The notes under the pieces: model-generated | The model's input: only the letters and a program-made list of their open reading frames with translations | The model's database searches: none | What the model was told of the DNA's origin: nothing | Part shown: piece after piece, positions 19,739 to 29,400 of the stretch | Layout of the letters: every line of letters starts with the position of its first letter | Position numbering within the stretch: the first letter of the stretch is position 1 | Origin: Vibrio maritimus | GTDB taxonomy: Bacteria > Pseudomonadota > Gammaproteobacteria > Enterobacterales > Vibrionaceae | Reading direction: 5' to 3' | Length of the DNA: 64,000 bases | NCBI GenBank assembly: GCA_000755425.1 | Contig: BBMT01000005.1 | Location: 340,842-404,841 of the forward strand | Program-made: the position numbers and the translations under genes

Positions 19739-20458
19739 TCAAATGGATTGAGATAGGAAACGATTGTTACGAACTTTGGTTTTCATCCAGTTAGTTACAC
19801 GATTGGGTAGCCAACTCAAGCGGTCTATTTCGCGACAGATCTCGTTGGCAAGGGAAGGTTGATCTCGATAATTGAGTACGGAACCGAGCAATTGAACTGA
19901 AGTGGCATCGTTCAATATTTGTGTCGCTTCTGCCACCTGATTGGTCATGGTTACACCACTTAATACCACTAAAAAGGTACCGTCGCAGGCATTGGCCACC
20001 ACTTGAGCAGGTATGTTGTTTTGATTGACATTGAGAATGGGGGAAGTGTCAAAGACGACGCGGTCGTATTCTTCCAGCCATTGCTCAGTCTGCTTGCGAA
20101 GCTGGATTGGATCTTTAAATCGCAATCGTGTTTTCGGATCGCTTGGTACACTGACACCCAAAAATACTTTGGGAGAGGTGGAATCACCGTCTTGCTCTTG
20201 AAGTAATTGGCTAGAGGTATCACTATTTTCCGAGGGCACCTCAAAATCAAGTGGCACTAAGCTTGGTCGAAACATATTTAAATCGACGAGCAGTGTTTTG
20301 TAGCCGGCCAGTAGATAACGTTCGGTGAGCGCTTTGGCTAGTGTTGTCGTACCTTCTCCGCTATTACAAGCGGTTAGGCAAATAGAGCGGCACTGCTTTA
20401 ACTCAGCATTTAGATACAGCTCTTCAATCTCAGCATGAGTGGCAGGTATCGTCATCAC
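19739..20458 (-). CDS. sypD: Cytoplasmic CpsD/ExoP-type ATPase SypD
   Basis: P-loop ATPase of the BY-kinase/CpsD type, 239 aa, probably working with SypO and SypC in polymer export. Walker A reads CNSGEGTTTLAKAL, Walker A' TLLVDLNMFRPS, and a late motif RVVFDTSPIL. The membrane Wzz portion is missing, as expected for a split system with SypO. No C-terminal tyrosine cluster is visible (tail KVRNNRFLSQSI), so autophosphorylation is doubtful. ATG overlaps the sypC stop. Frame intact. Confidence 0.8.
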   Translation of the reverse strand: MMTIPATHAEIEELYLNAELKQCRSICLTACNSGEGTTTLAKALTERYLLAGYKTLLVDLNMFRPSLVPLDFEVPSENSDTSSQLLQEQDGDSTSPKVFLGVSVPSDPKTRLRFKDPIQLRKQTEQWLEEYDRVVFDTSPILNVNQNNIPAQVVANACDGTFLVVLSGVTMTNQVAEATQILNDATSVQLLGSVLNYRDQPSLANEICREIDRLSWLPNRVTNWMKTKVRNNRFLSQSI

Positions 20459-22559
20459 AAGGCTCCAATAATAGCAATGGTCGAAACGATTCGGAAAATA
20501 TCGGTGAGACCTAAGCGTGCTTGTTCAGCAAAGCTATTGCGGCGATCAGGGACGTAGACGGTGTCCCCAGCGCGAAGCACTGGCAGCATTCGAATGTCTG
20601 CGGTTTTACTAAACTCAACCAAATCAAATGTGCGAGCTTGCCCCTGGCAGCATGACATGTTGACGATACTGATTTTACTGATATATGCACGTTCATCCGG
20701 GCCGCCAGCCTCGGCTAAAATATCCAAAATAGTCATGTTGTCGTTAAACACATAACGGCCTGGGCTTTTCACTGCACCAAGTACTCGAACCGTTTTTTCT
20801 TTTGGTTTATCAAGCCAGTTTTTGTTTTTCTCTGGGACGTAGATGGTGTCGCCTGGTTTCACTAGCGGCAAAATAGACTCGTCCCCTGTTTCAAAGTAAG
20901 TCGATAAGTTGAGCCTACTTACTTTTGCATAAGGCTTGTCGCGATGTGTTACGCGAATATTGTGAATGTCTGCGTCTTTCGTTGGCCCATCTGCAGCTGA
21001 TAGGATATCTAGAAAATGCATTTCATTGGTAAAGCGATAGCGTCCTGGTGCATTGACTTGACCAAATACATAGATGGATGCGTCAGAACTTTGCCTTACC
21101 CACTGAGCTTTGTTGTCAGACGGGTCTTGTGGAAGATCGTGTACCCTTACTACCGCGCCCGCGCCAATATAAGGAAGCTCAGATTGTGGTGCGCCTTTTT
21201 TAATGAATTCATCGAGGTTAAACACAACGGTTTTCCCGCCGTTTGCCACTTCGATTTTAGAGGTATCTGCGCGTCCCTTAGGGCCACCAACATGCGCCAA
21301 CAGATCCATCAGATCCATTTCATCTGACCATTCGATGCGCCAGGCCTTACCACCTCACCGATGACATTAACTGCGCGGTCGGGCGAGATTTTTAGCCATG
21401 ATTTTTCGTTAATATCGGTCTTTTCGGGAACAAATATCGCATCGCCAGCTTCGATAAGTGGGGCTTGAGCGGTGCTAAGACCCTCAGTATAAGCGGTTAA
21501 ATCAAAAGGAATAATTGAACCATCTGACTTTATCACTCGCATTTGACGAGATTCGGCAAAACGCGTTGGACCACCGGCGTTGGCGAGTATATCCATAAAT
21601 GTCGCGCCGGGTTTACCCTCGAACGCTCCTGGTGCAGCAACTTCACCCATAACATAAACGGTGTTAGAGCCGGATTTAATTTCCTCTTCCTGCTTAGGGA
21701 CGAATATAGTTGCGCCCGGCTGCAATGGTGGCAGTAGCGAGGTATCACCACTATCTAGATAGCGCTTTAAGTTGAATAAAATAGGAGAGTTATTGCTGAT
21801 AACACGAATTTGCTCGACACTGGCATAGCGTGTCACCCCGCCTGCTCGCATGAGTACGTCGACAAGATCTGTATTGGCTTTATAAGAAAATGAGCCCGGC
21901 GCGTTGACCTCACCAAACACCTTGATCGCTTGACGTGAATCTGCACTATCACCGGAGTCGGCAAGCTTTGCTGCGTCAAACTCTTGCTCAACGTTACCAA
22001 CAAGCGGTGAAGCAGGGACAAAGAGGATATCTAAGGACGCCAGTGCAGGTAAGTCGCTATCATCACCAGTATCAAGGAACTGTTTGTAATCGAATTCAAT
22101 GCGATCGGCGCCGCGGCGGTGAATCATTTTATTGAGCTGTGCCCCAGCTCTGAGCCCCCCAGCGGCTTGCAGCGCCATTTGCACGTTCGAGTTATAAGGG
22201 ATGGTGTATTCCCCTGGTGCTTCAACATAACCCTGTACGGAAATCAGTATCTGGCGCTCGGCGATGAATACTTTGACGTTGCTGGTGTCGCGAAAAACGG
22301 TACTAAGTGCATCCACTACGACAGATTCAAGCTGTGTTTCATCAAACCCGGCGACGAAGACTTGCCCGACTTCAGGAAGATTAATGCGCCCGCGTTTGTC
22401 GACTTGAAATGCTCGGTTAAGGCTAGACTCGCCAGGTAGGTCAACTTGAACGAGGTCGCCAACTTGGACATTTTTTTCGTCAGCGAACGCTGCTGGGCTG
22501 AGTACAATCACGATCATTGCCAATAATAGTGTTGCTAGGGAGTTGAGAAGCTTCATCAT
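20455..22559 (-). CDS. sypC: Polysaccharide export protein with repeated SLBB domains, SypC (one frameshift)
   Basis: Wza-like outer-membrane export protein: signal peptide (LNSLATLLLAMIVIVLSPAAFA), a Poly_export domain (VQVGDLVQVDLPGESSLNRA), then about six SLBB-type repeats, each with a V-x-G-x-V-x-x-PG start and a D-I-L-A-x-A-GGP core. A C-terminal helix ends LTDIFRIVSTIAIIGAL. The frame breaks near 21340; restoring one C gives VVRPGRIEWSDEMDLMDLLA and one 701-aa protein instead of two halves. It overlaps sypB and sypD by 4 bp at each end. Confidence 0.87.
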
Positions 22560-23413
22560 TGTGCTCCTTTGTCAGCAGCTCCATGTCCAGTATGGCTACT
22601 TTCGGTGGCGCTATAGTTATCAGCAATGACATCAACGCTTACGCGGCGATTGGTGAGCATGACGCCCGGTGTGTTTCCTTCGTACAGGGGCAGCTCTTCA
22701 CCCAAAGAGTGTGTGTCGATGCGATTTGGTGCTAATCCAAAGATGGTTAGGTAACGTTTTACCTGTTGCGCGCGTCCTTTGGCGATTCGCTCGTTGTATT
22801 CTTTCGTTCCGGTCGCATCTGCGTGGCCTGTGACCGATAACCGAATGTTCGGGTACTGTTTTAAAATGTTTGCTGCCTCGGCTAAGTGCCCCATGTATTT
22901 GGGATTCACTTCTATAGAGTCATAGGCAAACTGGTTGTCGACATTTAAAAGGTTGTAGATTCGTTTCACCACAGACATTTGGTCATCAAATGCCGCTCCT
23001 TTGGCTGGTGGCGCGCAGGTTGCTTGACTCAATACGTAGTCTAGTCTTAGCTCTAGGTCGTTCAATTTTTTTCGTTGGATGACGATGTCGTTGGCAGCAT
23101 CAATCCATAGTCCGCCCTCTAATTCTCGAGCGATACGGTTTTGTTTTTCCTGAGCTTGCAACACCGCGGCGGGAAAGCACCATTGAGCGCCTTCTTGTAT
23201 TAGTGAATCTAAGTGGAGCTTAGTTAGTTTCCAATCGAAGCGGAGTCCATGCTCTGGCCCCAGAGGTTCTTCTGGCATGACAGGTGAAAAGTCGGAGCCT
23301 ACATATTGTTCTGCAATGCCTCCGGTTCCATTATCAGGATAACTGGTACATGCAACCAGAAGGCTTGCCAAAATACAGGTTAATGCTCGTTTAATACCCG
23401 TGTTTACATCCAT
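22556..23413 (-). CDS. sypB: OmpA-family lipoprotein SypB
   Basis: Outer-membrane lipoprotein with a C-terminal peptidoglycan-binding OmpA domain. I choose ATG 23413 (MDVNTGIKRALTCILASLL) because it gives a signal peptide with lipobox LLVAC and has GGTGG upstream; the longer frame runs into sypA. The OmpA motif reads LSVTGHADATGTKEYNERIA then AQQVKRYL and NRRVSV. About 285 aa. Second gene of the sypA operon, and its stop overlaps the sypC start. Confidence 0.85.
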   Translation of the reverse strand: MDVNTGIKRALTCILASLLVACTSYPDNGTGGIAEQYVGSDFSPVMPEEPLGPEHGLRFDWKLTKLHLDSLIQEGAQWCFPAAVLQAQEKQNRIARELEGGLWIDAANDIVIQRKKLNDLELRLDYVLSQATCAPPAKGAAFDDQMSVVKRIYNLLNVDNQFAYDSIEVNPKYMGHLAEAANILKQYPNIRLSVTGHADATGTKEYNERIAKGRAQQVKRYLTIFGLAPNRIDTHSLGEELPLYEGNTPGVMLTNRRVSVDVIADNYSATESSHTGHGAADKGAQ

Positions 23414-23459
23414 GTAGTGACCACCTATTTTGCCAACTTTTTTGTCTAATATTTTAAGG

Positions 23460-23792
23460 CTACAAGTACTCGTTACTGGCGTGAGTATTGACCGGAATCG
23501 CCTGACCAATTCGAAGTAACTTTATGATTTGCAGGGGCTGTCCAGTGACATTTTCCAGACGCATTTTTCGTTCACGTTCAACGAGTCGCTTATACAAATA
23601 AACAATAGCACCGATGCCAGAAGAATCCATAAAGCGCACTTGTTCTAGGTCGATTTCCACTTCTTGGTGTCCATCATTGTGAATGATGTCATCAATTTGA
23701 GCTTGAGCCGATCGGCTGCCTCGAGCATCAAAATCGCCTAAGACTCTTACTTGAAGTGTTTGGGTGTTGGTTTCTGCTTTTAGTAGTTCCAT
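23460..23792 (-). CDS. sypA: STAS-domain protein SypA
   Basis: Anti-sigma-factor-antagonist-like STAS protein, 110 aa from ATG 23792 (MELLKAETNTQ), which has GAGGACAAG upstream; a longer start is less likely. The phosphorylatable serine region reads FMDSSGIGAIV. In V. fischeri SypA serine phosphorylation is set by SypE, but no sypE is present here. First gene of the main syp operon, with a strong sigma-54-like promoter about 50 bp upstream. Confidence 0.87.
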   Translation of the reverse strand: MELLKAETNTQTLQVRVLGDFDARGSRSAQAQIDDIIHNDGHQEVEIDLEQVRFMDSSGIGAIVYLYKRLVERERKMRLENVTGQPLQIIKLLRIGQAIPVNTHASNEYL

Positions 23793-23841
23793 GGTCTTGT
23801 CCTCGTCCTGAATGGCCAAATTGTTTCTACATTTAATAGAT

Positions 23842-23857
23842 TGCATGGAGTGTGCCA
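23842..23857 (-). promoter_or_regulatory. Sigma-54-like promoter of sypA
   Basis: Minus strand TGGCACACTCCATGCA matches TGGCACRNNNNTTGCW at all conserved positions but one. It lies 50 bp upstream of the sypA ATG with two SypG-like boxes behind it. Confidence 0.82.
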
Positions 23858-23906
23858 ATAATTTAGTTGTTACATTTCAATGACTTAACTTTTTGTGGCG
23901 GTGTGT

Positions 23907-23941
23907 TTATCAAATTGAAGATGCGATTCTCAAATTGAAAA
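23907..23941. promoter_or_regulatory. Tandem SypG-like boxes upstream of sypA
   Basis: TTATCAAATTGAAGA (23907-23921) and TTCTCAAATTGAAAA (23927-23941), 20 bp apart, so on the same helix face. They lie 50-85 bp upstream of the -24 element and fit the TTCTCAnnnTG core known for SypG in V. fischeri. Confidence 0.7.
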
Positions 23942-24028
23942 AAGAAATTGCAGGGTGAGAAAGGAAAAATGTAGCGAAAGGCGGTAAATGGATGGCCTTG
24001 ATGAGGTTATATGGAAGACTTGCAATAG

Positions 24029-24056
24029 AGCTCCGCCACTAGCTAGTGGCAGAGCT
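24029..24056 (-). terminator. Strong hairpin after the GT2 gene, before the sypA promoter
   Basis: AGCTC-x-GCCACTAG pairs with CTAGTGGC-x-GAGCT with almost no loop. It lies 10 bp past the GT2 stop. There is no T run, so it may be a stability hairpin or a weak insulator between the upstream cassette and sypA. Confidence 0.5.
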
Positions 24057-24064
24057 AGATTCTA

Positions 24065-24999
24065 CTAATAGATAATGGCGGTTTTCACCATAGCCTTGAA
24101 GCGGCGAACGCTAGGGTAGGTGACGAAGGTTTGCACGTGTTTTGCAGTGCGGTGGAAATAACCTTTGTGCTGCGAAGCATACTCACAATAGGCGTCCATT
24201 AAACGTTCATCAACAAAGCGCTTCGCTTTAGAGCATTGGGCTTGAGCAAAGCTGACATGACGCTGAGCAATCGTCTTCATTGCTTCAATACGTTTTGGAA
24301 CATTGGAAGAAACGCTGCTTGGCGCATTAGGTAGTGCATGCGAATTTCGTTAGTAAACGCGACGTCGCCAGCTTCACTCAGCTTTAACCATAAATCCCAA
24401 TCGCTGGCACTCGGCAGTTCACAATCAAACCCCTGAACTTGTAAGTAAGCATCACGGCGGCACATGACCGAAGAGGTACCAACAATGTTCTCTTTAAAAA
24501 GCATCGCGGTTGCATGGCTTAACACCTGGTAGTCGCTGGTGGCAGATTGCGACTCAATATAGCGCTGAAATTCCGGCCAGTATTGAAAGCAAGGAATGAT
24601 AAACTCGCTTGCTTCATTGATGTGCTCGTAATTGGTAAAGCTGAGCACACAGTTTGGGTGTTCACTCATAAATGCCACTTGCTCGGCGAGTTTGCTGTGT
24701 GTCCATAAATCATCTGCATCTAAAAATGCTATCCAGGTGCCTTTAGCTTGCGCAACGCCAAGGTTACGAGCAGCGCCAGGGCCTCCACGTTCACTTAGAA
24801 TGAGTGAAATATGTGGGTTGGCATTGCTTAGCTCAGTTAGGTACTCACGTGACCCATCTGTGGATCCATCATCAACGAACAAAATTTCGTAGTTGGTATA
24901 TGTTTGTTGCTCGATGCTTTGTAAGCACTGAGGCAGGTACGCCAAACAGTTGAAGTTTGGAATGACAATACTGACGGTTGGGTTTGTTTGTGAAGTCAT
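24065..24999 (-). CDS. Glycosyltransferase family 2 (one frameshift)
   Basis: Soluble GT-A glycosyltransferase: VSIVIPNFNCLAYL, ILFVDDGSTDGS, GGPGAARNLGV and FLDADDLW (DxD). Last gene of the cassette upstream of sypA. It probably adds one sugar of the repeat unit and may stand in for one of the sypI/sypJ transferases missing from the main locus. The frame breaks near 24291. One restored base continues into IEAMKTIAQRHVSFAQAQ and a stop at 24065, for 311 aa. It starts 11 bp after the flippase gene. Confidence 0.83.
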
Positions 25000-25010
25000 G
25001 TTGGAATTCC

Positions 25011-26429
25011 TTATAAACGTTTAGCGACTGTTTCAGTGTGGATGGAGGGATTGGTTTGCTTCGCTTTAGGTCGCCAGCTGTTCATCAGCCAAAAAACGAA
25101 TAAAGCCGTTTGTACTAGCCAACCTGCAAGCAGATAGGTTGGCAATAATTGGTTGAGAGCAATAAACCCAGTTACCCAAGCTAGGTGGATAGCAAGTTGT
25201 ACGTAGTGATGATTCAATACCAGACGCTTTTGGCTAGCGCGGTCAAAGAGATAGGCGCGAAGCGCGTAGAGCACGGCAAAGGCAAACACAACGCCTTGGA
25301 TTCTAAACAGCCAGCTTGATAAGGTGAACACAGTAAGCGCTGCTACTGCCATGATGGTGTTGATTTTTAGAACAACTTTAGGCTGTTTCTCAATATAGCA
25401 ACCTGTGGTCAAGGTATGTGAGATTTGCTTAAACGCGATGCCTAGCGCTAGCCAAGGGATCCATTGTGATGCTTCTTGATAGCGTGCTGGAAACCAGTTT
25501 TCAATAATAACAGGGGCGAACAGAGCGATACTCATCGCGAACCAAATAGTGGTATGGCAAAGAGTTTCGGCGATACGTACGGTTTTTGCTTTGCCGTTCT
25601 CCTCATTGAGTATCTGAAAGCGCTTTGGAAACCACCAAAGGGTGAGGGGTTCACACAAAAAGGCAACAATAAGAGCGAATTGCATCGCGATAGCGTACTG
25701 AGCTAATGACTCTAGCCCAACCGTTGCGGCTAAGATCCAGCGCTCTGCACCAGCTGCGACAAACAATAATGAGCCAGAGAAGACAAGAGGTAACCCATAA
25801 TGTCTCATTTGTTTTGCAATATGTGCATCCCAAGTAAATGTCATCGTGCACCACTGCTTAACAATCAATAGAGTTGCCAGATAAAGGGATGAAATCAGGC
25901 CAGAGAGCAAAACACCGGTGAGTCCCAAGCCGTAATGTAGGAAAGCAAAGGTTAAAACAGCTTGAATCACAGCCTTGCTACTGGTTAGCAAAAAGAACAA
26001 ACGAGCATTGTCGACTAATCTTAGCCACGTCAGCGGCATGTTGATGGAGCAGCTGACAATAAGGGTTAACGTGACCAGAATAAAATCCGTGCTGCTGATT
26101 TGTGTCCATGTGGACAGAACAACAAAACCAATGGGTACGGCAGCGATAAGTGCCATGGCTGCAATAATTAGCTGTTGAATCGTGGCAGTGCTGTTTAGTG
26201 TGTCAAATGCGTTACCTTTCGCCTCTCCTGCTTGCTTGTACAGCGCTTCTATCAAACCGAAGCCAAGAATTATGCCACCGACATTTAAGATGGAGAGCCA
26301 AAGGTCAAGCTGACCATAGTCTGTGGTAGATAGCGCTCCTGCGACGATCGGCAGCATGAGAAATGACACGCCTTTCATCAAAACCAGCCCTGCAGCGTAG
26401 TAGAGCGACTGTTGGATAGCACGGCTCAT
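25011..26429 (-). CDS. Wzx-type polysaccharide flippase (SypK-like role)
   Basis: Oligosaccharide flippase of the MOP/PST family, 472 aa, about 12-14 hydrophobic helices spread over the whole length. N-terminal signature LMKGVSFLMLPIVAGALSTT and the first-loop LDLWLSILNVGGIILGFGL are typical of Wzx proteins. It would turn undecaprenyl-linked repeat units to the periplasm for SypL. In V. fischeri the flippase sypK is inside the syp locus between sypJ and sypL; here it is in the cassette upstream of sypA. ATGA overlap with the GT4 gene. Frame intact. Confidence 0.83.
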   Translation of the reverse strand: MSRAIQQSLYYAAGLVLMKGVSFLMLPIVAGALSTTDYGQLDLWLSILNVGGIILGFGLIEALYKQAGEAKGNAFDTLNSTATIQQLIIAAMALIAAVPIGFVVLSTWTQISSTDFILVTLTLIVSCSINMPLTWLRLVDNARLFFLLTSSKAVIQAVLTFAFLHYGLGLTGVLLSGLISSLYLATLLIVKQWCTMTFTWDAHIAKQMRHYGLPLVFSGSLLFVAAGAERWILAATVGLESLAQYAIAMQFALIVAFLCEPLTLWWFPKRFQILNEENGKAKTVRIAETLCHTTIWFAMSIALFAPVIIENWFPARYQEASQWIPWLALGIAFKQISHTLTTGCYIEKQPKVVLKINTIMAVAALTVFTLSSWLFRIQGVVFAFAVLYALRAYLFDRASQKRLVLNHHYVQLAIHLAWVTGFIALNQLLPTYLLAGWLVQTALFVFWLMNSWRPKAKQTNPSIHTETVAKRL

Positions 26430-27613
26430 AGTGTCGCTCCTTGTATTTGGTCATTGCCTTCAATGGCGGCGGCTAATTTCTTGGCTGAGCTGCGAGCACT
26501 ATATAGACGAGTCACACGAGTACATGCTTTGTCTAGCTGGCTCATACGCTGTTGGGTAGTCAGCGAGTACGTCTTTAAGATGGCAGCGGCCAAGCTTTGT
26601 GGGTCTTTTGGTGGCACCAACAATCCAGTACCTTCTACGATCATTTCCTTACAGCCCATAAAGCTACTGCATATCACGGGGAGACCAAGTGCCATCGCTT
26701 CTTTTACGACGACAGGCCCCGTGTCTCTATCTCCGTCACGAGCTTCACAAAATGGAGTACAAAGCGCTAAGTAGTGTGCGGCATTATCAATAATCCATTC
26801 TGAAGGTCGGCTGCCAAGAAAGTGCACTTGCTCTGCGATGCCCAGTTGATTAGCTAACGCGACAAGCAGGGATTTCTGTTCGCCATCGCCTACAAGATCC
26901 AACATGGGACGCTCATCATCTGGAAGTAGCGAGATGGCTTGAAGAAGATCAACGAGCCCTTTCTTCTCTGTTAGGCGACCAACAAAAAGTAACCGCCCAT
27001 TGTGATTCTGGCGAGGATGAAATGGATAGCGGCTAAGCTCGATCCCACATTCAACTAAATGCACTGGATGGTTAGGTGCAAGCTTTAAAAACTGGTTACA
27101 CATATCTTCACAAACACAGACAGAAAAGCTGGAAGACTCGAGCTTGAGAGCTAAATCCGCTGGGCGAGCATAGACATCGTAACCATGCCCGACAAAAGAG
27201 ACTTGGCAACCTGAAAGTTTGCTTGCTGCAATCGCTGTCGCCGCGGTATGCAGAGCAAAATGAGCGTGAAGGTGGTCACAGTCATTGTCCATTGCTACTC
27301 GTGCTAGTTGTCCTGCACTGCGAATCAATGATTTTTTTGGAAGGCCACTTTGACGAACAATGAATGACAGTGCTTTGATGCTTCTTAATGGGTTACGAAG
27401 CCAAACTGCCAAAGCAGAAAAATTGCTAATGCTAGAGAGAGCAACGGCGTTATCGAGCAGTGGCTTATCGATAGGTTGACCACCATCTTGATGGATATTG
27501 AAGGCAAATGGCTTCACTTGATATCCCAACGCTTCCATCGCTCGTATCTCTGTACCGACGAAGGTTTCTGACAGAACAGGGAAATCGCTGAGTACGTAAC
27601 CTAAAGTCTTCAT
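26426..27613 (-). CDS. Glycosyltransferase family 4
   Basis: GT-B retaining glycosyltransferase, 395 aa. The N-terminus reads LGYVLSDFPVLSETFVGTEI, the colanic-acid/exopolysaccharide type. The sugar-nucleotide domain has LLFVGRLTEKKGLVDLLQAI, CEARDGDRDTGPVVVKEAMA (E-x7-E) and LLVPPKDPQSLA. Second gene of the cassette, 9 bp after the asparagine-synthase-like gene and overlapping the flippase gene. Substrate unknown. Frame intact. Confidence 0.85.
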   Translation of the reverse strand: MKTLGYVLSDFPVLSETFVGTEIRAMEALGYQVKPFAFNIHQDGGQPIDKPLLDNAVALSSISNFSALAVWLRNPLRSIKALSFIVRQSGLPKKSLIRSAGQLARVAMDNDCDHLHAHFALHTAATAIAASKLSGCQVSFVGHGYDVYARPADLALKLESSSFSVCVCEDMCNQFLKLAPNHPVHLVECGIELSRYPFHPRQNHNGRLLFVGRLTEKKGLVDLLQAISLLPDDERPMLDLVGDGEQKSLLVALANQLGIAEQVHFLGSRPSEWIIDNAAHYLALCTPFCEARDGDRDTGPVVVKEAMALGLPVICSSFMGCKEMIVEGTGLLVPPKDPQSLAAAILKTYSLTTQQRMSQLDKACTRVTRLYSARSSAKKLAAAIEGNDQIQGATL

Positions 27614-27622
27614 TACTTTCTC

Positions 27623-29289
27623 CTATGCGCCAGTGATGGACTGAATAGCGGTTAGCGGCTTCGTTTGCGACCAAACCGCGCTAAAGCCAAGAGTCGGTAA
27701 ATGTTGCTGAACGCGTTGCCATGACTGATCATCGTTGATGTTGTTCAGGCAGTTCATCTGACGCAAGCTGCGCTCAATGGTGCCGCGAGACAAGTGCTTC
27801 GCTAGCTCGTTATAGTTGTACATCGGCGTGCTGTTTTTGCCCCAGTTTTCAATGCCTAGACGGCTTGTTAATGCTGGATAGCGGTAGCTAAGTGGCAATC
27901 CTCGGCTAAGAGGCTGATCGGTTTTGTCCCAGCGAACATTGGCAAGTTTTGGAGAAAGCTTTTGTATCGCTTTTCGATGAAAACGACTTGCGAGTTTATA
28001 GCGCACTGGCAAGTGAGCAATCTGATACAGCGCATCTTTGTTGAGAAATGGATGGCTGCGAAGGTAGTGCGAATCTAACATTTGTTGGCCACAAGCGACA
28101 AAGCGAACCACTCGATTTTGTAGGTAGAAATTGTCCAGAAAACGCGCTGCTGTATAGAATTGATGAGCGTGGCGTTCAATGATTTGGTTTAGGTCATTGA
28201 GCATTGCTTCTTTGTATTGAGGTGCATAGCTGAAAAATGGTGTGGCGGACTTTGAATATTCTTCGCGAATGTAACGTTTAGCTCGTTCCATCAGCGACAC
28301 GTGACCAACCATCCCTTGACCAAAAATACTAAAACCTGGGAAACCTCGGTCGTAGTAAAAGGCTCTTGCCACTTCCGCACCGGTACCTGTCAGAAGCATG
28401 CGTCCAGAGGTTTGTGCCAGCAATGAAGAATCAAGAATCGAATGGGCATGATGAAGAGGAACTTCTCCATTGCCGAGATCTGCGACACGTTGAATGGTGC
28501 TGGGGTCTGTCGGTGTCGCGAACTCGTTTCCAGTAATCAAGCGAAGCCCTGCACATTCAGCAAGGGTCTTAGCAATTTGATAATCGCTAGAGTGAGATGA
28601 GCCATAGGTTAGCGTAGTAGGCTTTTTGCCAAGCGCTGTGGCAGCAGACAGAATCAAGCGAGAGTCGAGCCCGCCACTTAATGACACCATTGGCTCACTA
28701 CCGTAGTTAAACGCTTCGCGAACGGCTTCGACAAAGGCTTCCAATGCATCATCAAAACGGGTGATGTCGTTGCCTAAGATGGGGGTGTCTTGATGAGATT
28801 CGACGCTGGTGCGCTCTGAATCTAGGGTGACGGTTGTGTTCCCGTTGAGGCAGCGAATCTCATTCCACAATGTCTGCTCATCGAACAACTGGCCGAATGC
28901 CACTAGTGTGCGTTGAGCGCTAGACGTTTTGGGCTGGTGTTGGGTAAAGGTAGTCAGCGCTTGACGACTGGTATACAGCGCGGTGCTGTGCTGGTGCTCA
29001 CCAAGCCAAACAGGAAGATGCCAAGGCGATCTGTACATGCTTGAACGGTATGCTCATCGTTGTCGACAACAATCCAACTACGACCCCAATAAGATTGGCT
29101 GCGGTTTAGACTTACATCGGCGATGATGTCTGCATCACAAGCGGCGCTGGCAGGGTCTCCCCAACAAATCACGGTTTTATGGCCAAGCTCCCAAATGGTC
29201 GCGCTGTCCAGTTCGCCCTCATTGGCCGTATTGGTGATATCGATGGTTTGGTTGGTCGCTTTAGGAACGGTGATTAGATAATGTGCCAT
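27623..29289 (-). CDS. Asparagine-synthase-like protein lacking the glutaminase cysteine (one frameshift)
   Basis: Two-domain AsnB-like protein, 555 aa after restoring one base near 29013. The N-terminal Ntn-like domain ends in DRLGIFPVWLGE, but the residue after Met is Ala, not the catalytic Cys, so glutamine hydrolysis is not expected. The C-terminal ATP-pyrophosphatase domain has the P-loop SLSGGLDSRL and a degenerate second motif LLTGTGAEVARAF. It may activate a carboxylate as an adenylate for amide or ester formation, for instance on a uronic acid or lipid carrier; that is inference. First gene of the cassette, with a sigma-54-like promoter 37 bp upstream and AGGG before the ATG. Confidence 0.8.
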
Positions 29290-29325
29290 AACCCTGCCTC
29301 AGAAGTTTTATCGATACCTCTGTAT

Positions 29326-29341
29326 TGCAACAGCCGTGCCC
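29326..29341 (-). promoter_or_regulatory. Sigma-54-like promoter of the asparagine-synthase cassette
   Basis: Minus strand GGGCACGGCTGTTGCA matches the consensus at every position but the first T. It is 37 bp before the ATG. Confidence 0.78.
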
Positions 29342-29400
29342 AAATTTAAATGCAATAAATACAGAGAGTTACGATTGGTTCTTGAAGTGGTAATGGTGTT

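Noticed and set aside
20455..22559. Two separate polysaccharide export genes in place of one sypC
   Set aside because: The halves join seamlessly when one C is restored near 21340 and share one SLBB repeat across the break.
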